Assembly: GCA_036936605.1 (NCBI GenBank)
Contig: JAUPFV010000002.1
Span: 163,300,813 to 163,364,812, forward strand
DNA from: Limnanthes douglasii subsp. nivea
Lineage: Eukaryota > Streptophyta > Magnoliopsida > Brassicales > Limnanthaceae
DNA length: 64,000 bases
Direction of reading: 5' to 3'
In this document: piece after piece, positions 43,619-54,095 of the stretch
Layout of the letters: each line of letters opens with the position of its first letter
How positions within the stretch are numbered: the first letter of the stretch is position 1
Made by a program: the position numbers and the translations under genes
The notes under the pieces: generated by a model
What the model was told of the DNA's origin: nothing
The model's input: only the letters and a program-made list of their open reading frames with translations
Databases searched by the model: none

Positions 43619-44519
43619 TTATGGGAAATTATCACCCAATTTGAATCGCCATAAGTGGCTGTTGACAAAATTAATAGGAAAGAAAGCCGAGTAGAACTTA
43701 TTGCCCCACTCTTTTTCCGCCCATTTTACCAACTTTGAAAAAATATCCTTAGCATATTTTTGGCGAATCTTATATCGTCTTAAATGTTTTGGGATACAAT
43801 GCAAAAAAATAAGTAAACGAATAAACAAGATAATTGAAACAACAAACAAAAAGAGAAGCATCTTACTGTTATTCCTTCAGACAAGGTTGAGTCTTGATGG
43901 GTTCTCCTCGGAAATTTCCTTTCCATTTTCCGAGACCCCTGATACGAAGACAAATTTTTGCTTCCAAAACTTGTCAGCCTCGAGTAAGTTATCGACTATC
44001 TTGAGATCATCATCAAGAGTGAGATAACAGAAGAGTAAGACAGGGCCCTCCGACAGTTTGGTCAAGGTGATGATATCTCGGACTGATAGAGGAATTTGGG
44101 CAAGTCTAGAAGCCATGATAACTGACGGAAGGGTGAACCATTGGTTAAGAGTAGCTTGAGTTGGACAAAGGTTGAGGAGTTAAAAAACATTCTACAATTA
44201 TTGGGTCTAACGGAAACCGAAGACACTAGTTGATAATCTCTAGGTACACTACTAGCTCATCATTTTCACATTGAAGTAGAGTTTATCCTTCTTTTGGAAG
44301 TTGAAGCATAATGTTATCTGGCATTCCCCATTACTTATTTAAGGATGCAACCTGAGACTCTGGATAATAAATATATGGCACATATTTTAGTGCCAATATA
44401 TATTCGGGGTTGAGTGGTTTCAAGTTCTCGCCAACTAAAGCAGCCAGATCTCCAGAGAGCTCAACAAGAGCTTTACTTTTCCTTCTCCTTGGTGATTTTA
44501 TTTTAGAAACACCCTTCAT
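43619..44519 (-). pseudogene. Tat-A antisense ORF, N-terminal 'putative gypsy-type transposon' domain
   Basis: Pieces on the minus strand: GVSKIKSPRRRKSKALVELS and PLNPEYILALKYVPY (44519-44331), then AQIPLSVRDIITLTKLSEGP, VLLFCYLTLDD, NLLEADKFWKQKFVFVSG (44116-43877), then AEKEWGNKFYSAFFPINFVN (43760-43650). A short basic start, a helical AWxF-like part and K-FWK-FFFV are the pattern of the PF04195-type domain that plant gypsy elements encode in antisense. Stops between pieces make it a pseudogene. Confidence 0.6.
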
Positions 44520-44676
44520 TGTCTCATTGTTTGTTTCCTTAGAAGCGATGTCTTCTGTATCAACCTCGACATTTGATTGTGTAGATTCAGAGTCAACTTT
44601 CTCTATATATTCCGCATCTACAAGTCGAGGTGGGTTAGGATTCGCGGTATGTTCTCTGTTATTGCTTGACGTGTAG

Positions 44677-45043
44677 TTGTCTCAACAACTTCCCTCAGGG
44701 GAGGAGAAGTGGATGTAGGATTCAAAGTGTGATCAGCATCATCTCCCATAGCTATGAAGGTTTTTCTTCCGAGGGTTTGAGGAAGTTTAGTGTTTGAATA
44801 AACTAGAAGGGTTTACTTGTGCAATGGACGAGGGGACTCAGAATTAACTGGAGAAGGAGTTTCTTTTTATCTCGTTTAAGAATATGTGGTTTGAGTTACT
44901 TTGCAATTGATTTGAAGTGATGATCTAGCTAGAGATGGTGAAATTCAAGGCATTTTTGTTGTTTGAGTTTTGGAAGATTGGCTTTCTTCCGGGAGAAAAG
45001 AAATTTAAAAAGGCAGGAGAAGTTCGACTCAGATCAAAGTTTC
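44677..45043. other. Remainder of Tat-A before the Reina junction
   Basis: No ORF or repeat. Probably 3' untranslated or promoter DNA of the antisense gene; the 3' LTR expected further right is absent. Confidence 0.5.
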
Positions 45044-45338
45044 TAATAAACTCCTCCTAGAATCGGTACTCTGAAATGGGATATGGATAACTTTGCAACC
45101 AGGAACCCAAAAGGATTCAAGGATCAAAGGATGTGGATCGATAGGTCACACAAAGGTTGTAGAAAGGCCTTTGGTGCGTCATATCCAAAGGAAGATCAGT
45201 TGGAATATCAAAGGCCTTTCGGCAACCTTTGTGTGACCTATCGATCCACATCCTTTGATCCTTGAATCCTTTTGGGTTCCTGGTTGCAAAGTTATCCCTA
45301 TCCCATTTAAGAGTGCCGATTCTAGGAGGAGTATATCA
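45044..45338. repeat. Palindromic LTR junction
   Basis: 45044-45174 is the reverse complement of an LTR end (TAATAAACTCC where TGATAAACTCC is expected), and 45171-45338 is an LTR end in plus orientation. They meet at CTTTGG, which fits both partners over 4-5 bp. The arms pair over about 130 bp with a 30-bp loop region. Confidence 0.9.
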
Positions 45339-45340
45339 AG

Positions 45341-45355
45341 TGGTATCAGAGCAAC
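45341..45355 (+). promoter_or_regulatory. Primer-binding site (initiator Met-tRNA type)
   Basis: TGGTATCAGAGCAAC two bases after the LTR end; TGGTATCAGAGC is complementary to the 3' end of plant initiator Met-tRNA. The minus copy has the same site at 31762-31748. Confidence 0.88.
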
Positions 45356-45669
45356 ATTCTGAAAGTTGGGTATTCTCTTTCTCATTAATTTTTCTTCATC
45401 TATTTTATATTATCAGTTTGTTTGTAAAGATTTGAGTGCTAGTGTGATGATTTCATTTTGAATCACGAAATTCTGATCTGTTTCACCCTAGTTATAGTTG
45501 TTTGAGATTTAAAATCGTAGAAAATCATTTTTAGGTGCTGTTGTGAAACTTATCTCTTAATATTCTTAGGAAAACAGATTTGGATATGTTTTATGGTTTT
45601 AAATAAATTGAAGAACTTTCCAAGAACTTGATGCTGGTGATTTGTTTTTGTTTTGTTTTGTAGAAAAGG

Positions 45670-46845
45670 ATGTCTAATTCAAATGATGCAGAAAACAGTA
45701 ATTTCAATAAAAACAAGCTTCTAATTGAAGCTATAACAAAGTTGATAGACACCAAGATAGATGCCTTTCGCGAAGAGCTTCAATCAAACACTGACCACGA
45801 GCGGAACCGTTCACGACAAACCAATCCAAGAAGAAACCATGAACTACCTGAACAATTCAGAAATGAAGCCGCTGATGAATATTATGAACGCATGAGCAAT
45901 TCGTCTTGAAACAGCCATAGAAGGCACCATAGACGTACAAGAGAGGGCAACGAACGTATGCGTGACAATCTTGGAGGTATCAAGTTTAAGATTCCACCAT
46001 TCCATCGAAAAACGATCGAGATACCTATTTGGAGTGGGAAAAGAAGATTGAACTCGTTTTCATGTTCAACACTACACTGGAGACCAATCGAGTAAGAATT
46101 GCTGCTACTGAATTTTATGATTATGCTCTTAGTTGGTGGGATCAACTAGTTACCTCAAGAAGCCGTAATGAGGAACATCCTATAGAATCATGGGCAGAAA
46201 TGCCATTATGCGGAAGAAGTTTGTTCCTAGTCATTACCACCGTGAGCTACATCTAAAGCTGACGAGATTAACACAAGGAAGCCGATCTGTTGAAGAGTAT
46301 TATCAAGAAATGGAGACCTTAATGTTGCGAGCTGATATTTCAGAAGATAGAGAGGCAACAATGTCAAGGTTTCTTGGGGGTTTAAATAGAGAAATTCAAG
46401 ACATATTGGAAACTCAGTATTATGTTGAACTAGAAGAGATGCTACACAAAGCTTTGCTATTTGAATAACAAGTTAAAAGAAAGAACTCCTCAAGATCAAG
46501 TTACGGAAAGATGAGAAGACTAATTATCAGAAATGAAACTATGTAGAGGTGAACCAAAAATCTGGAACACCATTGTCTATTGATAACAAGGGTAAACCTA
46601 AAGAGGTTGCAATCAGAACTCGTGATGTTAAGTGTTTCAAGTGCAAAGGGATGAGACATTATGCTAATGAGTGTTCTAATAAGAAGATTATGATAATTCT
46701 AGATAATGGAGAAATAATTTCAGAGGAAGAAGAAATTGTCTCTGATTCTTCCGAAGAACACTTGGAGCGACCTGCTAAAGGAGATTTATTGGTAGCCAGA
46801 AGGTCTTTAAGCGTTCAAACAAAAGAAGAAGAATAAGAGCAAAGG
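45670..46845 (+). pseudogene. Reina-type gag, plus copy
   Basis: MSNSNDAENSNFNKNKLLIE at 45670. It keeps the LPEQFRNEAADEYYERMS stretch that the minus copy lost. A stop follows SNSS at 45907 (Arg codon to TGA), then frameshifts near 46015, 46065 and 46190. The gag core continues as LYWEWEKKI-like, TEFYDYALSWWDQLVT, SVEEYYQEMETLML and RFLGGLNREIQDILETQ, the last missing from the minus copy. The zinc knuckle CFKCKGMRHYANEC is at 46636-46677. Stop at 46836. Confidence 0.85.
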
Positions 46846-47015
46846 GAGAATCTGTTTCACACTAGGTGTCTTGTTCAAGGGAAAATTTGTAGCCTTATTA
46901 TCGATGGAGGCAGCTGTACCAATGTGGCAAGTGAATCTATGGTAAAGTAGCTTGGTTTAAAAACGAAAAGCATCCAGCACCTTACACGCTTCAATGGCTT
47001 AACGAGAATGGAGAA

Positions 47016-49403
47016 ATGAAAGTTAGCCACCAAGTAGAAGTTCTCTTAGCCATTGGTAAGTACGAAGATGAAGTTTTATGTGATGTTCTACCAATGGAGG
47101 CTAGTCACATACTGTTAGGAAGGCCATGGCAATCTGATCGAAAGGTTATCCATGATGGATTCACTAATCGCCATACATTTGAGTTTCAAGGAAGGAAAAC
47201 CACTCTAGTTCCCATGACTCCACGAGAAGTTTACCAAGATCAAAAGCATATGCAGAACAAGGAAAGTCGCGTAACTAAACATTCGAATTTCTATGCAAAA
47301 TCTGGCGAGGTTAAGAAAGCATTATTCTCTAAGCAACCTATGTTACTTTTTGTGCTTAAGGAAACTCTTATGAGTTTAACTAACTTGACACCGGTGTTGC
47401 CGAGTGACATGACTTCTCTCTTACAGGAATTTGAAGATGTATTCCGTGAAGACAATCCAAAGGGGCTTCCACCAATTAGAGGCATCGAACACCAAATAGA
47501 TTTTGTACCTGGAGCCTCCCTTCCTAACAGACCTGCTTATAGAACTAATCCAGTGGAGACAAAAGAATTGCAAAGGCAAATCAGTGAACTGATGGAAAAA
47601 GGACATATCCGTGAAAGCATGAGTCCTTGTGCGGTACCAGTTCTACTTGTGCCCAAGAAAGATGGAAGCTGGAGAATGTGTGTTGATTGCAGAGCCGTCA
47701 ACAACATAACAGTAAAGTATCGCCATCCTATACCTAGATTAGATGATATGTTAGATGAATTGCATGGTTCTAGCATTTTTTCTAAGATTGATCTTAAAAG
47801 TGGTTATCACCAAATTAGGATGAAAGAAGGGGATGAGTGGAAAACTACATTTAAAACTAAGCATGGACTATACGAATGGTTAGTAATGCCATTTGGGCTG
47901 ACTTATGCACCTAGTACATTCATGCGGTTAATGAATCATGTTCTAAGGGATTATATAGGAATTTTTGTTGTAGTATATTTTGATGACATCTTAATTTACA
48001 GCAAGTGCTTAGCAGGACATGTTCACCATCTGAAATTGATTTTAAGTGTACTTAGGAAGGAAAATCTCTATGCTAATCTTAAGAAATGCACTTTTTGTAC
48101 CGATAATCTTGTCTTTTTAGGTTTTGCTATAAGTGCAGATGGTATTAAGGTGGATGAGGAAAAGGTTAAGGCAATCCGCGAATGGCCAAGTCCAAAAACA
48201 GTTGGAGAAGTGAGAAGCTTCCACGGCCTTGCAGGATTTTATAGGCGTTTTGTCAAACATTTCAGCACCTTAGCTGCACCACTCACTGAAATAATAAAGA
48301 AGGACGTTGGTTTCAAGTGGGAAAAGGCTCAAGAAGAAGCATTTCAATCCTTAAAACAGAAGCTTACTCATGCTCCTGTCTTGACATTACCTGATTTTCT
48401 TAAAACTTTTGAGATTGAATGTGATGCTTCTGGAATTGGGGTTGGAGCTGTTTTGATACAGGATAAAAATCCCATAGCTTATTTCAGTGAAAAGCTTGGA
48501 GGAGCTACTCAAAACTATCCTACTTATGACAAGGAGTTGTATGCCTTAGTTCGAGCTTTGCAAACATGGCAGCATTACTTGTGGCCAAAGGAGTTTGTCA
48601 TACACACTGACCATGAATCTCTCAAACACCTAAAAGGTCAGCAAAAACTTAACAAAAGACATGCAAGGTGGATAGAATTTATTGAGACATTTCCATATGT
48701 CATAAATTACAAACAAGGTAAAGAAAATATTGTTGCTGATGCATTGTCCCGAACATTTCCATGTTCTAAGCTCCTTGTGTCATCTAGGATCACATCAAAA
48801 TCTAAGGTTCAATCCTACGGTTTGTATACTCTTTTACCTATTCCTACACATCCTTCGAATGATATATCTATGGACTTTGTAGTTGGATTGCCTAGGACTA
48901 GAACTGGTAAGGATTCCATTTTTGTGGTTGTTGATCGATTCTCTAAAATGGCACACTTTGTTGCTTGTCACAAAACTGATGATGCGTTGCACATTGCTAA
49001 TCTGTTCTTTAAAGAGATAGTTTGTTTGCATGGCATGCCTAGGACGATAGTTTCAGATAGGGACACTAAGTTTCTAAGTTACTTTTGGAAAACGTTGTGG
49101 TCTAAGTTAGGGACTAAGCTTTTATTTTCTACTACCTGTCACCCACAAACTGATGGACAAACAGAATTAGTAAATAGGACTTTGTCCACTCTTCTACGTG
49201 CATTAATTAAAAAGAACTTGAAAACTTGGGAAGAATGTTTGCCGCATGTTGAATTTGCATACAATCATTCTATGCATTCTGCTTCTAAGTACTCTCCTTT
49301 TCAAATTGTTTATGGATTTAACCCAATATATCCTTTGGATGTAATTCCTTTGCCTTTGAGTGAAAGAACTAGCATAGATGGGGAAAAAAAACTGAACTTG
49401 TAA
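47016..49403 (+). CDS. Reina-type pol: protease end, RT, RNase H, integrase core (no integrase zinc finger)
   Basis: 795 open codons. Protease tail with [11 protein letters not shown] with [78 protein letters not shown] and the catalytic [12 protein letters not shown] (near residue 325). RNase H has [45 protein letters not shown] and ADALSR. At residue 580 the frame passes through a 44-bp inverted filler (48754-48797) straight to [14 protein letters not shown], skipping the connector and the HHCC finger seen in the minus copy. The integrase core then has [21 protein letters not shown] and [10 protein letters not shown], all three acidic residues. A frameshift after DGEKK ends it. The Met start is only the first in the open frame; the true protease start is upstream beyond a stop. 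Confidence 0.92.
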   Translation: MKVSHQVEVLLAIGKYEDEVLCDVLPMEASHILLGRPWQSDRKVIHDGFTNRHTFEFQGRKTTLVPMTPREVYQDQKHMQNKESRVTKHSNFYAKSGEVKKALFSKQPMLLFVLKETLMSLTNLTPVLPSDMTSLLQEFEDVFREDNPKGLPPIRGIEHQIDFVPGASLPNRPAYRTNPVETKELQRQISELMEKGHIRESMSPCAVPVLLVPKKDGSWRMCVDCRAVNNITVKYRHPIPRLDDMLDELHGSSIFSKIDLKSGYHQIRMKEGDEWKTTFKTKHGLYEWLVMPFGLTYAPSTFMRLMNHVLRDYIGIFVVVYFDDILIYSKCLAGHVHHLKLILSVLRKENLYANLKKCTFCTDNLVFLGFAISADGIKVDEEKVKAIREWPSPKTVGEVRSFHGLAGFYRRFVKHFSTLAAPLTEIIKKDVGFKWEKAQEEAFQSLKQKLTHAPVLTLPDFLKTFEIECDASGIGVGAVLIQDKNPIAYFSEKLGGATQNYPTYDKELYALVRALQTWQHYLWPKEFVIHTDHESLKHLKGQQKLNKRHARWIEFIETFPYVINYKQGKENIVADALSRTFPCSKLLVSSRITSKSKVQSYGLYTLLPIPTHPSNDISMDFVVGLPRTRTGKDSIFVVVDRFSKMAHFVACHKTDDALHIANLFFKEIVCLHGMPRTIVSDRDTKFLSYFWKTLWSKLGTKLLFSTTCHPQTDGQTELVNRTLSTLLRALIKKNLKTWEECLPHVEFAYNHSMHSASKYSPFQIVYGFNPIYPLDVIPLPLSERTSIDGEKKLNL

Positions 49404-50071
49404 AACAGATCCATGATGATGCAAGGAAAAACATAGAAAATAAAACTGAGCAATATGTCAAACAAGCAAACAAGGGAAGACGTGAGAAAGTTTTTGAGGT
49501 TGGAGATCAAGTATGGGTGCACTTAAGAAAGGAAAGATTGCCAGAAGAGAGGAAGTCAAAGTTGATGCCTAGAATTGATGGACCATTTGAAGTAACAAAA
49601 AAGATCAACAATAATGCGTATCAACTTGACCTACGAGGTAAGTATAAAGTGAGTCCTACCTTTAATGTTTCTGATTTGGTTTCTTTTATCGCAGATGAAA
49701 TGGATTTGAGGTCAAATCCTTTTGAAGTGGGAGATGATGATGTGATCCTAGATGACACAAGGTGCTTAGAACATGGAAATGTGCAAGAACCAGATGAACA
49801 ACTTGAAAAAGAAGATGAGCTTGAAGTTGAAAATATTCTTATTTTACCGGCTGGTCCAACAACTCGATCAAGAGCAAAACAATTTAACAAAGCTGTTGGA
49901 GGATTGCTTAATCAACTAGAGAATCCACGTGATCAAACCAGCAAGTATGGTGGAAAAGCTTGTCAAACCGCTTTGGTCTTGGTTCAAGCTAATAGATTTC
50001 AACAAATGAGAAAGTGTCTCAATTTTACTCTTTTTCCCTTGTTCAAGTTTTGTCCCAATGGGTTTTCTTGA
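49404..50071 (+). pseudogene. Reina-type integrase C-terminal module, plus copy
   Basis: Continues the pol frame after the shift at about 49395: [64 protein letters not shown], then an acidic tail [20 protein letters not shown] and TRSRAKQF. It is open from 49517 to 50071. The stretch 49738-49781 inside it is the source of the inverted filler at 48754-48797. Confidence 0.88.
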
Positions 50072-50180
50072 CAAAGTTTTCAATGAGGCAATTGTTTCAC
50101 TTCACCATTGCCCATTTGTTGAGATAAAATCCCAAGGCCCATCTACACCAAAAGCCACGTCCTTGGAGGAGGGAAGGGTC

Positions 50181-50608
50181 TGATTTCCAGCTTATAACAT
50201 TGATACTTTGTATTTTCAATATTAAAGCATTTTGTTTCCAAGAAAATCCTTAATTGTTTTAGAGGCATGCATTATGTTTCCAAGAACAGCCTTAATTATG
50301 TTCAAGGCTAGTTCTTTCTCCTATAAAAACTATGTACTCAGAATTCTAACGGTTAGACTATCTTTGATTCTGAAAAAAAATTCTTAAGTTTACTCTTCTC
50401 TTGTTGGTGTGTAATATCCACAAGAAAACTTGTTCTTCATTTGGTGCGTCATATCCAAAGGAAGATCAGTTGGAATATCAAAGTCCTTTCCACAACCTTT
50501 GTGTGACCTATCGATCCACATCCTTTGATCCTTGAATCCTTTTGGGTTCCTGGTTGCAAAGTTATCCCTATCCCATTTCAGAGTGCCGATTCTAGGAGGA
50601 GTTTATCA
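50181..50608 (+). repeat. Reina-type 3' LTR, plus copy
   Basis: 428 bp from TGATTTCCAGC to GGAGTTTATCA, preceded by the polypurine tract GGAGGAGGGAAGGG (50165-50178). A TATA-like CTATAAAAAC lies near 50321-50330. Confidence 0.92.
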
Positions 50609-51080
50609 TCAGGAGATCCAAGACCTTCCAAATATTTCATTATAAGATGTTGGGCAATCCACCACAACAAATAAGACTCTCACCATTTTCTTGAAAGGTC
50701 TCTTGTCGAACAATACTTCTTCTTCAAATTCCCCAATCACAGCTGTAGAACTCCCTGTGTAGCCAATGATAGTTCTGTTCGAATGTTGTATAACCGAAGG
50801 GTTTCTCATTTGTTTGTAGGAGCTTAAAATAAGATGTTTGCCGAACTTCCTATGTCAATCAGGATTCGACGTATATATTTCCCCCTATTGACACCTCTAG
50901 TACCACAACGTCTTCATGAGGTCCTACAATATCTTTTAGGTCATCCTCGTCGAAAACTATAAAGGGAGATGGAGTTTGATACAAGTGGGTGGACATTCGT
51001 CTATCCAACTTGGTGGCCAAACTGTGAACATACCTCTTCCTTGAAGAGCTAGAAGGTGCAGTCCCAGTGTCCACTCAAAA
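50609..51080 (-). pseudogene. Tat-C protease
   Basis: MSTHLYQTPSPFIVFDEDDL, DIVGPHEDVVVLEV (51010-50900), then after a break RTIIGYTGSSTAVIGEFEEE, VRVLFVVVDCPTSYNEIFG and RSWIS at the junction. It is parallel to the Tat-A protease (MSTHFYGKREV, GPHEDAVV, RRSWLS), so A and C are related families. The active-site block is degraded. Confidence 0.78.
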
Positions 51081-51639
51081 GATGGTTAAAGATTCAAAAT
51101 ATTTAATCAAACCAGAAACAATATTAGTCTTGTCTATTATTACCCCCACTTGATTTTGACTCAGATCCGAATCAAGGTACTCAAAGTCTATTTCAAACCT
51201 TTCAGTAATCATCATAGCATCTTCCTCAGTAGACGTTCCAGGATTGCTTGAATGAGTAGTTCAGGGAGTGTTGGCATTGGATTGTGTATTATCATGCCCT
51301 ACGTCATTATGGTACTTGCAGAAACGAGCACTCCGGTTTTCTCTAGGGGACTGCAATGTTGTTGGTTTTCTAAAGTGTACTTTATTTTTTGTTTTATCAT
51401 ATATATTGTAGTCGCACTTTCCTCTAATTCTGCAAACCACTCAAGTTGAACCCATGGTCCCCTCTTGTTTCTGACCTGTTGGTTTTGATTTTTGTTGGAA
51501 TGATTCTTCCTTGATCAGTTAGATCCCTGCCCAGTCTCCTTTGATTTGTAACCGGAGTGATTAGCAGCTTGAGGTGTTGATGCTGTAGTAGCAGACCTAA
51601 TCTTGCGAGGCAGTCTGGATTTCTTTTTTTCATCAACAT

Positions 51640-52749
51640 TGATCTATTTCCCTACCTGATTTAACAACCCCCCAAAAGTCATGGCTTTCTTCCATGTGAC
51701 TGAATCATCCAAGTTTCCCGAATTCAAACCTTGTCTGAGGGAAGCAATTGCAACTTGTTCGGAGCAATTGGCTAGCCCACTCTTTGTATTAACAAATAGG
51801 CTGATGTACTACTCGTTTAGAGACTCATTTGGCTCATGAGAACAATGGATAATAGTATCCCCATTACCCTTAAGCTACTTGCTTCCAACAAATTGTCTCT
51901 AGAAGGCAACCCAAAATATATCAAAAACCTTTATAGATCCGTGAGGGAGACTATTATACTTTTTTAGGGCACTTTCTGTGAAAGGTTGAGAGAAGGCCCT
52001 ACACAACAGTTTATCGCCGTCATCGAAGTTCATCATGAAGTTCTTAAACTGCTCCAAATGGTTGTCTGGATCTTTACTCCCATTATATTTCTCCATCTTA
52101 GAGCTCTCAAATCTCTTAGGAAGGTGTTTGGAGATTATCTTCACAGATAAAGGCGATTGTCTCCAGTTCCTATTGCGTCTAAAAACAGTATCTTCATTCG
52201 GTGTGGCAAAAATAACTGGTTCGGACTGGAAAGACAAGGGATCAATCAGCAAACGGTCAAAGTGTTGATCAGTTGAACCTTTTCCCTTCTCATGGTGCTT
52301 CTTAAGCCTGCCATGCATATCCTTTTTTCTTTCATGTTTTTTAGTCAGCCTCATTTTCTTTTTCGACCACCCTTCATCACTGCTGGAGGAAATTGACTCT
52401 TCAAGCTCTACCTCATTAGATGAGCTGCTAGAAGATTCTGATGTAGAGCTTTCCATATGCTTAGATCGATGCGTTTGAGCTGAGATGAGTCTTTAGGATT
52501 GTCAATATGGTGAAGCACCGATGCACCATATTTTTATTTAACCCATTTCTCTACTTGTTTCAACGCTCTCAACGCCTTTATCTCAGCCCTCAACTGATCG
52601 CGCTCCTCAATAGTGTATTCATTGTTTTCCTTCGCAACTTCCACCTCAGGAGGTGGAACATTCTGCGCATCCAGATCTATCAGAATACTTTGTATGCTGG
52701 TTTTGAATATGAAATTCACGCACCGTCGTGCTCCGACTGTGGTGGCCAA
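51640..52749 (-). pseudogene. Tat-C gag
   Basis: The N-terminus has VEVAKENNEYTIEERDQLRA (52640-52580). The open frame 52456-51899 begins with a Ser/Glu-rich stretch and a basic KKMRLTKKHERKKDMHGRLK region, then the gag core HLPKRFESSKMEKYNGSKDP, DNHLEQFKNFMMNFDDGDKL, CRAFSQPFTESALKKYNSLP. Remnants of the rest of gag continue to about 51640 with stops. Confidence 0.8.
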
Positions 52750-53040
52750 TTTGGTGTGAATTATTTCTTATTGAGAGTAATTTAGTAAAGTGTTTTGATA
52801 ATTTAAGGTTTATGATGTTATGTAGTGATATAATTAAGGTGTGTGCTTGTATTAAATTCTGATCACCCTCATTAATGAAAGTGGTTAGGGTATTTATACT
52901 TAATTAATAACCCATAGGCCTTTTGAGTCGGGTCGGGTTGTGGGCTTGGGTTAAGTTTAAGAACCCATTAGCCCAAGATACGAAATGACCAGCACCTAGC
53001 TTAGTCACGTTCCACTAAATTTATCATATTCAGTTTCTCA

Positions 53041-54095
53041 TGGTATTGGTTTAGTTCGAACTTCCCTTCGAATAAAGGTAAGTAGCAGTGTCAAAAATAT
53101 CCGACCTTGTTAGATAGTAGCTTACTAGAGGATTTGATTAAGTTTCCAGTAGGTTGTATGGGAGATCTGTTAGCAAGAACAAAGATATATATCAAGTAGA
53201 AGAAACAAAGAAAGGAGGAAGAATGAAAATTAAAATAGTAAAAAAAAGGACATTCATTTTAGAAGCTTTAAGAATTTTGGAAGTTGCAAGGGATCTTGTG
53301 AATAGACCATGATTTTATTATCAAGATAACCCAAACCTATAGTGCAATTAGTTGAATGCATTTGTGATGGTCGTTTGTGATAAGATAAAAAACCAATTAA
53401 ACTCCCGAACTCCCAGAGTTATGTTTACTCTGGTTAATAAAAATAATTATTGGTATTATTATGCATATCATAATGATCATGGTTATTTAAGAGGGACTGT
53501 ATTTAGTTAAAAGTTGAAATTCGAAGGTTCGTTGATAATGGGTAAGTAGTGGAATTTGTTAAAGGAAGAGAATAAGAAAAAAAATAATAAAATAAAAAAG
53601 TAAAAAGTCCGAAGTGACATATGAAAAATAAGAATCACAAATTATACACTATATCCAGAGGAGATACATTATCACGAACTACCAATTCATTAAGGAAAAT
53701 ATACAAATTATAACTAGAGGTTCATTTATTCAATGAATCATCTTTGTACTTGTATCGAAATCCAACTTTAACTTTATCGTTTACCATTGATGATTTATAG
53801 GTTATTGATACCTCACGAAGATGCTTTATTATCAATTCTTGTAATATAGAGAGTAATAGTGAGAAAGGTAATGGTTGACACTCGAAGTTTAGTCAATTTA
53901 TTTATAACATTGTATATAACCGTATGGTAGGAGTTTCACCCTTTAAGAAAAATTGACATGGTTAAGTATTAGATTCTCTACGTAAAGATCGAACAATATA
54001 AGTAATTTTAGAGAGAGAAAATAACTGGTCTATTTAGAGAGAGAAACAATTTGTAATCAATCAGTGAATATAAGGTGTCAATCAACCTTTATTTC
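53041..54095. other. Unassigned AT-rich stretch
   Basis: No ORF or clear repeat. GAGAGAGAAA repeats at 54013-54045 resemble LTR 5' leader DNA. It may include the decayed LTR or 3' part of element D. Confidence 0.4.

Larger units (their letters stand above)
35561..45043 (+). mobile_element. Tat-type Ty3/gypsy element A, 3' truncated
   Basis: A plus-strand order of 5' LTR (ending ACCACATCA near 35819), primer-binding region GTGACTCTGTTAGGGACC, gag, protease, RT, RNase H, a second archaeal-type RNase H, integrase, a 35-bp minisatellite and reverse-strand ORFs. The extra RNase H and antisense genes after pol are the hallmarks of the Tat/Ogre/Retand lineage. The 3' LTR is missing because the Reina-type junction starts at 45044. 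All coding parts are broken. Confidence 0.85.
45044..50608 (+). mobile_element. Reina-type Ty3/gypsy element, plus strand, with rearranged 5' LTR
   Basis: The plus-strand sister of 27470-32191. The 5' LTR is reduced to its last 168 bp (45171-45338) and preceded by an inverted 131-bp LTR end (45044-45174). The primer-binding site TGGTATCAGAGCAAC is at 45341-45355, the polypurine tract at 50165-50178, and the 3' LTR at 50181-50608. Gag is broken; protease to integrase core is one 795-codon frame. The flanks (Tat-A on the left, Tat-C on the right) show no 5-bp duplication. Confidence 0.9.
50609..53040 (-). mobile_element. Tat-type element C, 5' half only, minus strand
   Basis: On the minus strand: an LTR of about 289 bp (53040-52752, TGAGAAACTGAATATG start, CACACCA end, TATA AAGTATAAATACCC near 52900), a Tat-type primer-binding region ATTGGCCACCACAGTCGG (52751-52734), gag, then protease, cut at SWIS by the Reina-type LTR at 50608. 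RT onward is missing: the DNA on the far side of the Reina element belongs to Tat-A instead. Confidence 0.75.

Noticed and set aside
43165..43644. Plus-strand 159-codon hydrophobic ORF in Tat-A (many Phe/Leu, looks like membrane segments)
   Set aside because: It is the complement of Glu/Lys-rich DNA belonging to the antisense gene. Poly-Phe/Leu/Ser frames arise from such DNA, and no start context or family supports it.
45044..45338. A normal 5' LTR or a solo LTR
   Set aside because: Only the last 168 bp are in plus orientation; the rest is an inverted LTR end.
47291..47776. Minus-strand ORFs opposite the Reina-type pol
   Set aside because: Shadows of a frame with clear RT motifs on the plus strand.
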